From contig CAJUPN010000011.1 in assembly GCA_910588195.1 (NCBI GenBank), positions 1 through 42,080 on the forward strand: a stretch of 42,080 bases of DNA, read 5' to 3'. This document shows, piece by piece, positions 23,623 through 32,802 of this stretch (position 1 is the stretch's first letter; each line of letters opens with the position of its first letter). The position numbers were made by a program, and so were the translations under genes. The notes below the pieces were generated by a model. The model saw only the letters and a program-made list of their open reading frames with translations. It ran no database searches and was not told the origin of the DNA. The DNA comes from an uncultured Bacilli bacterium (GTDB lineage: Bacteria > Bacillota_I > Bacilli_A > RF39 > UBA660).

Positions 23623-24693
23623 ATGGCTATAAAGAATTATAATGACAAGCATGAAGATGTTATAAATCCATATTTAACTCATAAACAAGCTCAAAAGTTA
23701 CGTGAAAAATTAAAATTAAAACAATTAAAAGAAGATGTAGCAAATGCTGGAAGAAGTGATGAAGCAAAAGAGAATATAAGACGTCTTTTAAGTAATCCAA
23801 CATCTCGAGTTTCTTATACTTTTAACAATTACGTATTAAAGAAACAACAAGATTTCTTTGGGACAGAGTTTACAGAGTTTAGTGCATGGCCAAATCAAAA
23901 AATTATTCATGGTGTGATAACTATATCTGAGTTTGATTCCAAGGGTAATAAAATCGGTGAAAAAAGTGATGATATTTACATGTATCAGCCAAGATTTGAA
24001 GGAAAGGATAGATTTTTTGTTGGACCAAGATACAGGAGTGATGGCACTTTAAATAATCGAGCAGCTTATGCTTATAAAGATATTGAAACTGGTATTGTCT
24101 ATGTTGGAAGTATTCCTAAAAGAGAAATTATTTCTAATCGTAAATTTGACTTTGATAAAAGCAATATGGACAATTTTAATGCTACTTTAAAAGAAACTGA
24201 TATTACTCATCGCAAAGTAACAGAAGTTGTTTCGATAAAATACGATAAAGATCCAAATACTGGATATATTAGATCTGTAAATTTAAACAATCCTCAAGAA
24301 AAAGCTAAATTAGAAAGATACTATAAAAAATATCCTACTGCTGCCAAAGCGGATGATATGATTGATTCATATATCCATAGAATCGAAAGAGAAGTAAGTA
24401 AGTTTGAAAAAATAACTGAAGAAATTGAAGAATCTGTTGCAAGAGTTGGTATTGCTAAAAATGCAGCTAGAATAGCAGCAGAAGAAGCACAAGAAGAAGC
24501 TAGAGAAGTCGAAGCCAATAAAACATTATCGCTTGCTGAACAAAATGCTAGGATGATTAGTGATCTTCTTAAATATGGTCGTAGACCAACACTTTCATCT
24601 CCAATTGACGATGGGATAGGTGGTTTAGAAATAGGAAGACCAACACCACCACCAATGCCACATCATCACGAAGGACAAGGAAGACACAGATAA
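23623..24693 (+). CDS. Unknown protein with C-terminal coiled coil and Pro/His tail
   Basis: The protein has 356 residues; ATG 23623 has AAGGAGAG upstream. No signal peptide or membrane helix. Residues about 60-220 look like a mixed beta domain with many aromatic and charged residues (FSAWPNQKIIHG, DDIYMYQPRFEG, RFFVGPRYRSDG). Residues about 240-310 form an Ala/Glu-rich coiled coil, and the end is Pro- and His-rich (PTPPPMPHHHEGQ). I do not recognise the family. Monocistronic, with its own promoter and terminator. Confidence 0.65.
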   Translation: MAIKNYNDKHEDVINPYLTHKQAQKLREKLKLKQLKEDVANAGRSDEAKENIRRLLSNPTSRVSYTFNNYVLKKQQDFFGTEFTEFSAWPNQKIIHGVITISEFDSKGNKIGEKSDDIYMYQPRFEGKDRFFVGPRYRSDGTLNNRAAYAYKDIETGIVYVGSIPKREIISNRKFDFDKSNMDNFNATLKETDITHRKVTEVVSIKYDKDPNTGYIRSVNLNNPQEKAKLERYYKKYPTAAKADDMIDSYIHRIEREVSKFEKITEEIEESVARVGIAKNAARIAAEEAQEEAREVEANKTLSLAEQNARMISDLLKYGRRPTLSSPIDDGIGGLEIGRPTPPPMPHHHEGQGRHR

Positions 24694-24716
24694 AAGACCA
24701 AATAATTGGTCTTTTT
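24692..24716 (+). terminator. Rho-independent terminator
   Basis: A 10-bp perfect stem AAAAGACCAA/TTGGTCTTTT (24692-24701, 24706-24715) with a 4-nt loop and T-run. Confidence 0.88.
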
Positions 24717-24761
24717 ATTTGACAAATTCACAAAAAATTCATATTAATAACAATGTCAATA

Positions 24762-24770
24762 TGATATAAT
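24762..24770 (+). promoter_or_regulatory. Extended -10 promoter element of the ftsEX operon
   Basis: TG-A-TATAAT, an extended -10 sequence 21 bp upstream of ftsE; the -35 region is only weakly conserved (TTAATA or ATTAAT). Confidence 0.55.
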
Positions 24771-24791
24771 TATTAGTAGTAAGGTGATTAT

Positions 24792-25493
24792 ATGGAATTC
24801 ATTGAGTTAAAGAATGTTTTTAAAGTTTATGAAAATGGTGTAACAGCTTTAGCTGATACTAATATTTCGATAGAAAAAGGGGAATTTGTTTTTATAATTG
24901 GTCAATCTGGATCAGGAAAATCCACTTTGACAAAACTTTTATACCGTGAAGAAAAACCCAATAAAGGTGATGTCTTCGTTGGGGGTATAAATGTAGGAAA
25001 ATTAAAAAATGGAAATGTTTATAAATTAAGAAGAAAAATTGGTGTTGTTTTTCAAGATTTTAAACTTCTTCCTAAACTAACGGTTTATGAAAATATTGCA
25101 TATCCTCTTGAGAGTTACGGAGAAAATCAAAATGAGATAAGAAAAAAAGTTATCTTAGCAACTGAAAGAGTTGGATTAAAAGACAAATTAAGAAGTTTTC
25201 CAAACCAATTATCTGGTGGGGAGCAACAAAGAGTTTGTATAGCACGTGCAATTGTTAATGATCCAAAGCTTATTATATGTGATGAGCCAACAGGAGACTT
25301 AGATCCCAAAATTAGTCAAGAAATTATGGAAGTATTATCCAAAATTAATGAAGAGTTAGGATCGACTATTATAATGGCAACACATGATAAAGAAATAGTA
25401 AATAAAATGAAAAAAAGAGTTGTGTGTATTCACAATGGAGTAATTGTTTCAGATAAAAAGAAAGGAAGTTACGTCGAAAATGAAGATAATTAG
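24792..25493 (+). CDS. ftsE: Cell division ATP-binding protein FtsE
   Basis: The protein has 233 residues. ABC ATPase with Walker A GQSGSGKST (37-45), Q-loop VVFQDFKLL, signature LSGGEQQR (about 139-146), Walker B LIICDEPTGDLD and H-loop ATHD. The VFQDFKLLPKLTVYENIAYPL sequence is FtsE-specific. With FtsX it drives activation of a peptidoglycan hydrolase at the division site. Overlaps ftsX by 14 nt, and the candidate hydrolase follows ftsX directly. Confidence 0.97.
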   Translation: MEFIELKNVFKVYENGVTALADTNISIEKGEFVFIIGQSGSGKSTLTKLLYREEKPNKGDVFVGGINVGKLKNGNVYKLRRKIGVVFQDFKLLPKLTVYENIAYPLESYGENQNEIRKKVILATERVGLKDKLRSFPNQLSGGEQQRVCIARAIVNDPKLIICDEPTGDLDPKISQEIMEVLSKINEELGSTIIMATHDKEIVNKMKKRVVCIHNGVIVSDKKKGSYVENEDN

Positions 25494-26370
25494 AATTGTA
25501 AATAAGAGTTTTAAAGATGCCTTTAAAAGTGTATTTCGTAATTTCTCTTTAAGTATGGCTTCCGTTTCTTGTACAGCAATTACACTTATATTAGTATCAA
25601 TAGCTTTACTCGCTACTCACAATGTAAATTCCATTACTAAAGATATAGAAGATGTTTTAACAATTGTTGCGTTTGTTGATGCATCAGCTACAGAAGAAGA
25701 AACAGAAAATATAAAAAAACAGATAAATGAGATAAATAATGTTGAATCAAATGAATATAATTCTAAAGATAAGATCAAAGAAGAATTATCAAAAGATGAG
25801 GATTTAAAACAAATACTTAATCAATTAGATGAAAATCCTGTTCAATCAACCTTTGTAATCAGTGTAAAAGATGTCAAGAAAATTGATGAAACGGCAAAAT
25901 CTATAAAAGAAATGAATAAAATAGTTTCTGTTAAATATGGAGAATCGTTAGTAAATAAACTTGTATCCATGTTTGATGTATTAAGAAATGGTTGTATAAT
26001 TGCTGTTATTGCACTTATTGTTGTAACTGCTTTCTTAATTGGTAACACAATTAAAATAACTATTTTTTCGAGAAGAAATGAGATTAGCATTATGCGACTA
26101 GTAGGAACTAGTAATACAGTAATAAAGTTACCATTTTTAATTGAAGGAGCAGTTTTAGGATTAATTGGTGGTATTGCTCCAATTCTTCTAACAATATATG
26201 GCTATTCCTTCCTTTATGACTTTGTAGGAGGGAAGTTATTTATAGATCTATTTGTATTAGTTCGTCCTTCAGTTATCGTTTATAGTGTAAGTGGAGTATT
26301 ATTATTAGTTGGTATTGTAGTTGGTATGTTTGGCTCATTACATGCAGTAAGGAAGTATTTAAAGATATGA
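25480..26370 (+). CDS. ftsX: Cell division protein FtsX
   Basis: The protein has 296 residues; ATG 25480 is chosen because the typical FtsX N-terminus (MKIIRIVNKSFKDAFKSVFRN) starts there and AAAGGAAG precedes it. Four membrane helices: about 23-45, 175-198, 222-248 and 268-290. The large extracellular loop between the first two (about 46-170) contacts the hydrolase, and an FtsX/MacB-type permease core follows (FSRRNEISIMRLVGTS). Overlaps ftsE (14 nt) and the peptidase gene (4 nt, ATGA). Confidence 0.96.
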   Translation: MKIIRIVNKSFKDAFKSVFRNFSLSMASVSCTAITLILVSIALLATHNVNSITKDIEDVLTIVAFVDASATEEETENIKKQINEINNVESNEYNSKDKIKEELSKDEDLKQILNQLDENPVQSTFVISVKDVKKIDETAKSIKEMNKIVSVKYGESLVNKLVSMFDVLRNGCIIAVIALIVVTAFLIGNTIKITIFSRRNEISIMRLVGTSNTVIKLPFLIEGAVLGLIGGIAPILLTIYGYSFLYDFVGGKLFIDLFVLVRPSVIVYSVSGVLLLVGIVVGMFGSLHAVRKYLKI

Positions 26371-27572
26371 TGAAGAAATTAGTAAAACTATTAAGTGTAA
26401 TAATAATCACTTCTTTATTTATACCAACATATGTGGTTTTGGCTGCTACAAATAAAGAAGATAAAACTTTAGCTCAATTGAGAAAAGATTTAGCAGCATT
26501 CAAAAATGAACAAGCAAATGCTGTAAAAAATGCTAACAAAACAAAAACAGAGATAAACAACGCTAAAACAAACGTTTCGAATAAGCAAGCAGAAATTCAA
26601 AATAACCAACAAAAAGTAAATGATGCCATAAAAGAAATAGCAGAGCTTGAAGTTGAAATATCGAGCGGAAAAATTGAGTTAGAGAAATTAGTAAAAAACT
26701 TTCAAATAGCTTCAGGAGAAAATATATATCTTGAATATATATTTGAAGCTGAATCTTATGAAGACCTAATTTATCGTTATGCTGTTATGGAACAAATCAT
26801 GAATTATCAAGAAAATAAAATTGCCTCATGGAAAGATAAAATTGAAAGAAATGAGCAATTAAAAGTTGACTTAGCAGCAAGAGAAGTACAGTTAAACAAT
26901 CAAATAGATTCTCTAGCTAAAGAAATTAACAACTTAAATGATGAACTTGAAGATTATTTTGATATAAAACTTGGTGCTGAAAAAGAAATATCTTCTACTC
27001 AAGAACTTATAACTTCATTAGAGCAAATGGGATGTAAAGAAAATCAAACACTTATGCAATGTATTACAGCAGGGGATACAAGATTTATAAGACCTTTAAC
27101 TAAAGGAACTATTACTTCCGTTTGGGGATATCGTACGCATCCTGTTACTGGAAAGCCTCAAACATTTCATAATGGGATTGATATTGGTGGAAATAAAGTT
27201 GGAACAGCTATTTATGCAGCAGCTAATGGAACTGTAGGTAAAATTATAAAAAAAGCATCCTGCGGTGGGAATCAAGTTTATTTATATCATAATATAAATG
27301 GTAAAAAATATACGACATCCTATTTACATTTAAATACAATAAATGTTAAACTAGGACAAGTAGTTAAAAGTACTACAATAATTGGTACAGTAGGTGGACA
27401 AAAAGGTACGGGGGATACATGTACCACAGGAGCTCACTTACACTTTGGTATGGGAACTGGATGGTATGGAGCTGATTATATCAGTGGCTCTACGTGGCAA
27501 GCTAGGTCTGTAAATCCTGCTTCAGTAATATCTTTTCCAGCAAAAGGGAAATATTTTTACTCACGTATTTAG
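26367..27572 (+). CDS. PcsB/EnvC-like coiled-coil M23 peptidase, FtsEX partner
   Basis: The protein has 401 residues, with a signal peptide ending near VLAA (residue 27). A long coiled coil (about 30-225) leads to a canonical M23/LytM domain (about 245-380): H-N-G-I-D (His near 268), SYLHL and GAHLHFG, so all zinc and catalytic His residues are present. Its coupling to ftsX by a 4-nt overlap and its coiled-coil plus hydrolase layout match hydrolases or activators controlled by FtsEX (PcsB, CwlO, EnvC). It would split septal peptidoglycan. Unlike EnvC, the intact active site predicts direct endopeptidase activity. Confidence 0.9.
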   Translation: MMKKLVKLLSVIIITSLFIPTYVVLAATNKEDKTLAQLRKDLAAFKNEQANAVKNANKTKTEINNAKTNVSNKQAEIQNNQQKVNDAIKEIAELEVEISSGKIELEKLVKNFQIASGENIYLEYIFEAESYEDLIYRYAVMEQIMNYQENKIASWKDKIERNEQLKVDLAAREVQLNNQIDSLAKEINNLNDELEDYFDIKLGAEKEISSTQELITSLEQMGCKENQTLMQCITAGDTRFIRPLTKGTITSVWGYRTHPVTGKPQTFHNGIDIGGNKVGTAIYAAANGTVGKIIKKASCGGNQVYLYHNINGKKYTTSYLHLNTINVKLGQVVKSTTIIGTVGGQKGTGDTCTTGAHLHFGMGTGWYGADYISGSTWQARSVNPASVISFPAKGKYFYSRI

Positions 27573-27582
27573 GAGGCTTAAT

Positions 27583-28377
27583 ATGAAAGAAAGACTCGTT
27601 AGTGGCATTATAATAATTGCGATAGTGGCATTAGTACTATATGTAGGTGGTTTTGTATTTGATATAGGAATATCACTTTTAGCTATCTGTTCATTTTATG
27701 AACTAATGACTGCTAAAAAAGACGTTACAATACCAAACATTATGAAAATTATAAGTTTACTTTGCATGTTTTTACTTATGTTTATAAATTCCGAAGGACA
27801 TTCCTTTGTCTTTGGATTAAGCTTTGAAACACTTTCTTTGGTGTTCTTGCTTATATTAGCACCAACTGTATTTTTAACCAAATATAATTATCGTGTAAAT
27901 GATGCTTTTTATTTAGCTGCAACAACAATATTTTTAGGAACTGTCTTTAATTTATTTTTAACAGTTTATCATGAATCATTTTATTTATTTATTTTTATAA
28001 TTTTAATATCATTTGCTACAGATACATTTGCCTATGCTGGTGGTAAATTAATTGGAAAACACACATTTACTAAAATATCACCAACAAAAACAATAGAAGG
28101 TTGTGTAATTGGGTCAATATTAGGAACAATTATAGCAACAACCTACTATTCGACATTTATTTCATTTAATCCGAGTAATATAGTAGTTGTAGTAATATGT
28201 ATATTTATATTAACTGTTATTAATCAAATTGGTGATCTTTTCTTTAGTTTGATTAAAAGAGAAAATAAAATAAAAGATTTCTCTAAATTAATTCCAGGTC
28301 ATGGGGGAATACTAGATAGAATTGACAGTATTATATTTGTGCTTATTGCACTTATGTTTTTAATTAAATTTATGTAA
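27583..28377 (+). CDS. cdsA: Phosphatidate cytidylyltransferase
   Basis: The protein has 264 residues; ATG 27583 has AGGAGG. Integral membrane enzyme making CDP-diacylglycerol from CTP and phosphatidic acid for phospholipid synthesis. Seven or eight hydrophobic helices, and the complete C-terminal family signature: SLIKRENKIKDFSKLIPGHG followed by GILDRID (about 223-250). Upstream FATDTFAYAGGKLIGKH is also typical. It is followed 14 bp later by rseP, as in many Firmicutes, although dxr, which often lies between them, is absent. Confidence 0.96.
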   Translation: MKERLVSGIIIIAIVALVLYVGGFVFDIGISLLAICSFYELMTAKKDVTIPNIMKIISLLCMFLLMFINSEGHSFVFGLSFETLSLVFLLILAPTVFLTKYNYRVNDAFYLAATTIFLGTVFNLFLTVYHESFYLFIFIILISFATDTFAYAGGKLIGKHTFTKISPTKTIEGCVIGSILGTIIATTYYSTFISFNPSNIVVVVICIFILTVINQIGDLFFSLIKRENKIKDFSKLIPGHGGILDRIDSIIFVLIALMFLIKFM

Positions 28378-28391
28378 AAGGAGGGTTTTTA

Positions 28392-29669
28392 ATGGCAAAA
28401 AAACAAGAAGAAAAAAAAGTTAAAAAAGAAACAAAAGAAGTAGTTAAAGAAGAAAAAAAAGAGTCATCAACTTTAGTGAGCATTATAGAATTAATAGCAA
28501 TAATTATTGGTGTAATAATTATTCTTGTATTCTTTCCAAACACTGTAATATGGAATATTGTAGTTCTATTACTTATGTTAACATTGTTAATATTTGTTCA
28601 TGAATTTGGACACTTTATTACAGCCAAGTTAAGTGGTGTTCATGTGTATGAATTTGCTTTAGGGATGGGACCAAAGGTTTTAGGTTTTAAAAGAAAAAAT
28701 GATCCTACAGAATATACATTGCGAGCTTTACCTATTGGTGGTTACTGTCAAATGGCTGGTGAAGAAGGCGAAGATGATGATAGCTTACCAAAAGATAAAT
28801 TTATGTGTAACAAATCCAAAACTAAAAGAGTTATTATTTTAGTTGCTGGAGTTACTATGAATTTCATAACAGCCATAGTGTTATTATTTTTTATAGGTGT
28901 TATCTGGGGATCAACAGAACAAAGAAGTTTTATTGGTGGTGTTGAAGAAGGTTCACCGGCTTACGAGGCTGGTATAGTTGCTGGTGATAAAGTAGTTGGA
29001 TGTAATGGTTACAAAGTTGATACTTGGGATAAACTATCAGTAATAACAACAATGAAAAATAAAAATGATTATATTGAATACGAAATATTACATAAAGATG
29101 GAAAAGTTGAGACTTATAAACTAATTCCTGATGAATATATTTCTTATGAAGATAAAGATATTCAAGTAACAGAAGAAAACACTAAAGAGAAAATATTAAG
29201 TGAAAATAATTGGGACGAAAAAGATGTAACAATTGGTAAAAAGATTGGAATATCTGCACCAACAGAAAAGTTAACTGGTTTTGTAGCTTCAATTAAATAT
29301 GCATTTAGAAAATTTGTTAATATAGTAGTAATGATGCTAATGATAATTTGGAGCTTAATAACTGGTAAAATTGGAATTGATGCATTATCAGGACCAGTAG
29401 GTATGTATACAGCTGTTGGAACAGTTGCTAAGTTTGGAGTTGCTAACATTATTTATTTAGCAGCGTATTTGTCAGTAAACTTAGGAGTTTTAAATATTTT
29501 ACCATTCCCAGCATTTGACGGTGGTAGAGTATTGTTTGTAGGAATAGAAGCAATTACTCGAAAAAAAGTAGATCCAAAAGTTGAAGCAGCATTTCATTCT
29601 GTGGGATTTATGTTGCTAATGCTTTTGATGTTAGTTATCACATGTCAAGACATATTTAGATTATTTTAA
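28392..29669 (+). CDS. rseP: Site-2 intramembrane metalloprotease RseP/RasP
   Basis: The protein has 425 residues; ATG 28392 follows AAGGAGGG. Zinc protease M50: HEFGH (residues 70-74) in a membrane helix, a PDZ domain (about 175-245; GSPAYEAGIVAGD), and a C-terminal NILPFPAFDGGRVL metal-ligand segment. It cleaves membrane-bound anti-sigma factors and leftover signal peptides. Unusual are a 28-residue Lys/Glu-rich N-terminal extension before the first helix and an insertion of about 40 acidic residues after the PDZ domain (about 245-285). Followed by a strong terminator. Confidence 0.95.
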   Translation: MAKKQEEKKVKKETKEVVKEEKKESSTLVSIIELIAIIIGVIIILVFFPNTVIWNIVVLLLMLTLLIFVHEFGHFITAKLSGVHVYEFALGMGPKVLGFKRKNDPTEYTLRALPIGGYCQMAGEEGEDDDSLPKDKFMCNKSKTKRVIILVAGVTMNFITAIVLLFFIGVIWGSTEQRSFIGGVEEGSPAYEAGIVAGDKVVGCNGYKVDTWDKLSVITTMKNKNDYIEYEILHKDGKVETYKLIPDEYISYEDKDIQVTEENTKEKILSENNWDEKDVTIGKKIGISAPTEKLTGFVASIKYAFRKFVNIVVMMLMIIWSLITGKIGIDALSGPVGMYTAVGTVAKFGVANIIYLAAYLSVNLGVLNILPFPAFDGGRVLFVGIEAITRKKVDPKVEAAFHSVGFMLLMLLMLVITCQDIFRLF

Positions 29670-29693
29670 AACATCATTTTGATGTTTTTTTTT
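29668..29693 (+). terminator. Rho-independent terminator after rseP
   Basis: AAAACATCA/TGATGTTTT stem (29668-29676, 29680-29688), 3-nt loop, T-run to 29693. Confidence 0.85.
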
Positions 29694-29707
29694 CTGAAAA
29701 ATTTATA

Positions 29708-29736
29708 TTGTTATATAGTATGTTTTGTGATAAAAT
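29708..29736 (+). promoter_or_regulatory. Promoter of the 29761 gene
   Basis: TTGTTA (29708-29713), 17-nt spacer, TAAAAT (29731-29736), then GAGGCGG and the ATG. Confidence 0.65.
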
Positions 29737-29760
29737 TAAATAAGAATAGAGGCGGTTGAG

Positions 29761-30519
29761 ATGAGAACTTTTGAAAACTTCATCGAAAGTGAAGCATTTT
29801 TCCCTGTTTTAATCTTATTACTAGTTTTGCTAGTATGTGTCTTTATGTGGATTATGATGTCTAATAAAAAAGAAATTAAAAAAAGAAGAGACAAGAAAAA
29901 AATAAAAATAGATGAAAATGCAGAGATTAAAATTGTGTCTGACGGAAATGAAAAAGTAAGAGTAAGAAAGACACAAAAAAACAATATTGATGATGAACCA
30001 GAGCGTACAGAAATTGCCATTGTTGAAGAAGTAAAAGGGGTCTCTCCTGCATATAATTTTAAAATAAATAAGAAAAAAGAAACAATTTATGATATAGATT
30101 TACCAAATTTTAATGAAGGAAGATTTAATACTAATAATGATCAAGAAGAAATAGATCATAAAAATATTGACTATGGTGATTTATCAGTTCCACCAGTGCC
30201 AGATATTTTTAAAGATGATAAATATGAGACAGCTGAGGTTCAAGTATCAATCGATAATGATAATTCTAAATATAAAGATATGAATTTAGAAATAAAAGAT
30301 GAAAGCGAAGTAGAGAAAGCATTTAATGCTCAACCTAGCAATGATACAAATATAAATGAAGACATTAAATATGACATGCCAAATGAATACATGGGAGAAA
30401 AAACAGAGGTGTTTGATTTCCCAGATTTTGATAAGGAAGATATTTTCTCAAGTGGAGACATTGAAACAGAAATTATCAATGCCGCAGAGGATTATATAAA
30501 GAATATTATGAGTAAATAG
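29761..30519 (+). CDS. Single-pass membrane protein with long acidic cytoplasmic tail, unknown
   Basis: The protein has 252 residues. A hydrophobic helix at about 14-34 is followed by a strongly basic patch (KKEIKKRRDKKKIK), which by the positive-inside rule puts the rest in the cytoplasm. Residues 60-252 are highly acidic and probably disordered, with short conserved-looking motifs (YDIDLPNF, FDFPDFDKEDIF). I do not recognise it. The layout recalls scaffold proteins of division or topoisomerase complexes, but no evidence fixes a role. A small gene follows 15 bp later. Confidence 0.6.
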   Translation: MRTFENFIESEAFFPVLILLLVLLVCVFMWIMMSNKKEIKKRRDKKKIKIDENAEIKIVSDGNEKVRVRKTQKNNIDDEPERTEIAIVEEVKGVSPAYNFKINKKKETIYDIDLPNFNEGRFNTNNDQEEIDHKNIDYGDLSVPPVPDIFKDDKYETAEVQVSIDNDNSKYKDMNLEIKDESEVEKAFNAQPSNDTNINEDIKYDMPNEYMGEKTEVFDFPDFDKEDIFSSGDIETEIINAAEDYIKNIMSK

Positions 30520-30534
30520 AAGAGGATGAGAGTT

Positions 30535-30714
30535 TTGGGCAAAATAATTGAATTTGATAATGTTTATTTAGAATATCCAGATGAGCTGATTAATGCAGAA
30601 GAAGAAACAGAAGCAGAAAAGGAATACCAAGAATTAGTTATGAATAAAACTCAAAGACTTAGTTTGGAAGAGCTTCAGCAAAAACTTGAAGAGACTCAAT
30701 CTTTACATTTATAA
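30535..30714 (+). CDS. Small acidic protein, 59 aa, unknown
   Basis: It begins at TTG 30535, which has AGAGG at 30521-30525 (9-nt spacing). The in-frame ATG at 30526 is only 1 nt after that site and therefore less likely; it would give 62 residues. The protein is acidic and helical (EEETEAEKEYQELV, then SLEELQQKLEE). No family recognised. It lies 15 bp after the membrane protein gene, so the two are probably co-transcribed. A terminator overlaps its stop codon. Confidence 0.55.
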   Translation: MGKIIEFDNVYLEYPDELINAEEETEAEKEYQELVMNKTQRLSLEELQQKLEETQSLHL

Positions 30715-30739
30715 GACACATTAGGTTGTCTTTTTTTTT
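30713..30739 (+). terminator. Rho-independent terminator
   Basis: AAGACA (30713-30718) pairs with TGTCTT (30727-30732), 8-nt loop, nine T's. Confidence 0.75.
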
Positions 30740-30772
30740 GTTTTATGATAAATTTTATTAAGGTGAGACTTT

Positions 30773-32692
30773 ATGGCAAATGCAAAAACAACCAAGTATG
30801 ACGCAAGTTCAATAAAGATTCTAGAAGGACTTGAAGCAGTAAGAAAAAGACCAGGGATGTATATTGGATCTACAGATAAAAAAGGTCTTCATCATTTAGC
30901 ATGGGAAATTATTGATAACTGTATTGATGAAATAATTAATGGTTATGGAACAACTGTAAAAATAAGATTAAATGGTGATGGCTCAATAACTATAGCCGAT
31001 AATGGTAGAGGTGTACCCATTGGTAAACATGAATCTGGTACCTCAGCAACTGAGGTAATCTATACTGTTTTACATGCTGGTGGTAAATTTGAAGAAGGTA
31101 ACTATAAGGTTTCAGGTGGTCTACACGGTGTAGGTGCATCTGTTGTTAATGCTTTATCAACTTGGATGGATGTAACAATTTATCGTGAAGGATTAATATC
31201 CAATATAAGATTTAAAAATGGTGGAGAAGTTGCAAGTCCTTTAAAAAAAATAGGGGAATCAAAAAAGACTGGTACTTGTGTAACTTTTATGCCCGATTAT
31301 GAAATATTTAAAAATTGTCAATTTTCATTTTCAACAATTTGTGAGAGAATGCAAGAAAGTGCTTTCTTATTACCACAATTAACTGTTGAACTAGAGAGTG
31401 TTGGAGATGATAAAAAAGTATCATATCATTATGATAATGGTATTCAATCATTTGTTGAATATATTAATGAAGATAAAAAAACTCTTAATGCTATAGTTCC
31501 AATCCATGGAGTAAAAAACGATATTGATGTTGATATAGCACTACAATATACAGATACCTATAATGAATCAATTATTTCCTTTGTTAATAATGTAAAAACA
31601 AGTGATGGAGGATCTCACGAAGTTGGATTTAAAACAGGTATTACTAAAGTGTTTAACGATTATGCAAGAGCTAACGGAATCCTTAAAGCTAAAGATACAA
31701 ACTTTGATGGATCAGATGTTAGAGAAGGTTTAACTGCTGTTATCAATCTAAAAATTCCAGAAAAGCTATTACAATTCGAAGGTCAAACTAAAGGTAAACT
31801 TGGAACTCCTGAAGCAAGACCAGCTGTTGAAACAGTAGTTTACGACACTTTAAAATTTTATTTAGAGGAAAATAGGAAAGATGCTCTAACAATCGTTGAA
31901 AAAATGGGTAAATCTAAATTTGCTCGTGAAGCAGCTAGAAAAGCTCGTGAAGAAGCAAGAAAAGGAAAATCGAAAAAGGAAGCTAAGAATTTATCAGATA
32001 AACTTACTCCACCACAAACTCGCAATCCAAAAATAAATGAGTTATTTATTGTTGAGGGACAATCAGCTGGTGGAACTGCTAAAAGTAGTCGTGATAGAAA
32101 ATTTCAAGGAATACTTCCTTTAAGAGGGAAAATTCTTAATACTGAAAAAGCTAATTTAGCAGATGCTTATAAGAATGAAGAGATAAACACCTTAATCCAT
32201 TGTATTGGTGCTGGTGTTGGACAAGAATTTGATATAAAAGATATTAATTATGATAAAGTAATAATCATGACCGATGCCGATGATGATGGTGCTCACATCC
32301 AATGTCTATTACTTACATTCTTCTATAGATTTATGCGACCACTTATTGAAGAAGGACATTTATATATAGCTATGCCTCCTTTATTTAAAGTAGAGGATGG
32401 AAAGAATTTAAAATATTGTTATAGTAATGAAGAACTAAAAGATTATACAAGAGATAAAGATCCTAATAAATATCGTGTTCAAAGGTATAAAGGATTAGGT
32501 GAAATGGATCCAGAACCTTTAAGAATAACAACAATGTCTCCAGAAACAAGAAACTTAATAAAAGTAAATATAACTGATGCTGCAATGGCAGAAAAAAGAG
32601 TATCTGTTCTTATGGGAGATTCTGTTGAACCAAGAAAAGAATGGATTGATGAGAATGTTGATTTCTCATTAGAAGATGATTTTAGAAAATAA
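30773..32692 (+). CDS. parE: DNA topoisomerase IV subunit B
   Basis: The protein has 639 residues and begins after AAGGTGAG. GHKL ATPase at the N-terminus: RPGMYIGST, EIIDNCIDEI, DNGRGVPIG, GGLHGVGASVVNAL. Toprim domain: VEGQSAGG (normally EGDSAGG; the catalytic Glu is kept, Asp is Gln) and IIMTDADDDGAHI. The C-terminal RYKGLGEMDPEPL is standard. The LPLRGKILNTEKA and FFYRFMRPLIEEGHLYIAMP sequences are closer to ParE than GyrB. It decatenates sister chromosomes with ParC, which is not in this window; a glycine-rich surface gene follows instead. Confidence 0.9.
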   Translation: MANAKTTKYDASSIKILEGLEAVRKRPGMYIGSTDKKGLHHLAWEIIDNCIDEIINGYGTTVKIRLNGDGSITIADNGRGVPIGKHESGTSATEVIYTVLHAGGKFEEGNYKVSGGLHGVGASVVNALSTWMDVTIYREGLISNIRFKNGGEVASPLKKIGESKKTGTCVTFMPDYEIFKNCQFSFSTICERMQESAFLLPQLTVELESVGDDKKVSYHYDNGIQSFVEYINEDKKTLNAIVPIHGVKNDIDVDIALQYTDTYNESIISFVNNVKTSDGGSHEVGFKTGITKVFNDYARANGILKAKDTNFDGSDVREGLTAVINLKIPEKLLQFEGQTKGKLGTPEARPAVETVVYDTLKFYLEENRKDALTIVEKMGKSKFAREAARKAREEARKGKSKKEAKNLSDKLTPPQTRNPKINELFIVEGQSAGGTAKSSRDRKFQGILPLRGKILNTEKANLADAYKNEEINTLIHCIGAGVGQEFDIKDINYDKVIIMTDADDDGAHIQCLLLTFFYRFMRPLIEEGHLYIAMPPLFKVEDGKNLKYCYSNEELKDYTRDKDPNKYRVQRYKGLGEMDPEPLRITTMSPETRNLIKVNITDAAMAEKRVSVLMGDSVEPRKEWIDENVDFSLEDDFRK

Positions 32693-32737
32693 GAGGAAGA
32701 AATTCCTTTTTTTAATTTAAAGAGTTTTAGAGGATAC

Positions 32738-32766
32738 TTGATTAAATACTTTGATAGTACTATAAT
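32738..32766 (+). promoter_or_regulatory. Promoter of the first glycine-rich surface protein gene
   Basis: TTGATT (32738-32743), 17-nt spacer and perfect TATAAT (32761-32766). Because the -10 box touches 32767, the ORF extension to that position cannot be translated, supporting the start at 32803. Confidence 0.8.
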
Positions 32767-32802
32767 TTGTATAGAGTAGAATGCTACAAAATAGGTGATA
32801 AA

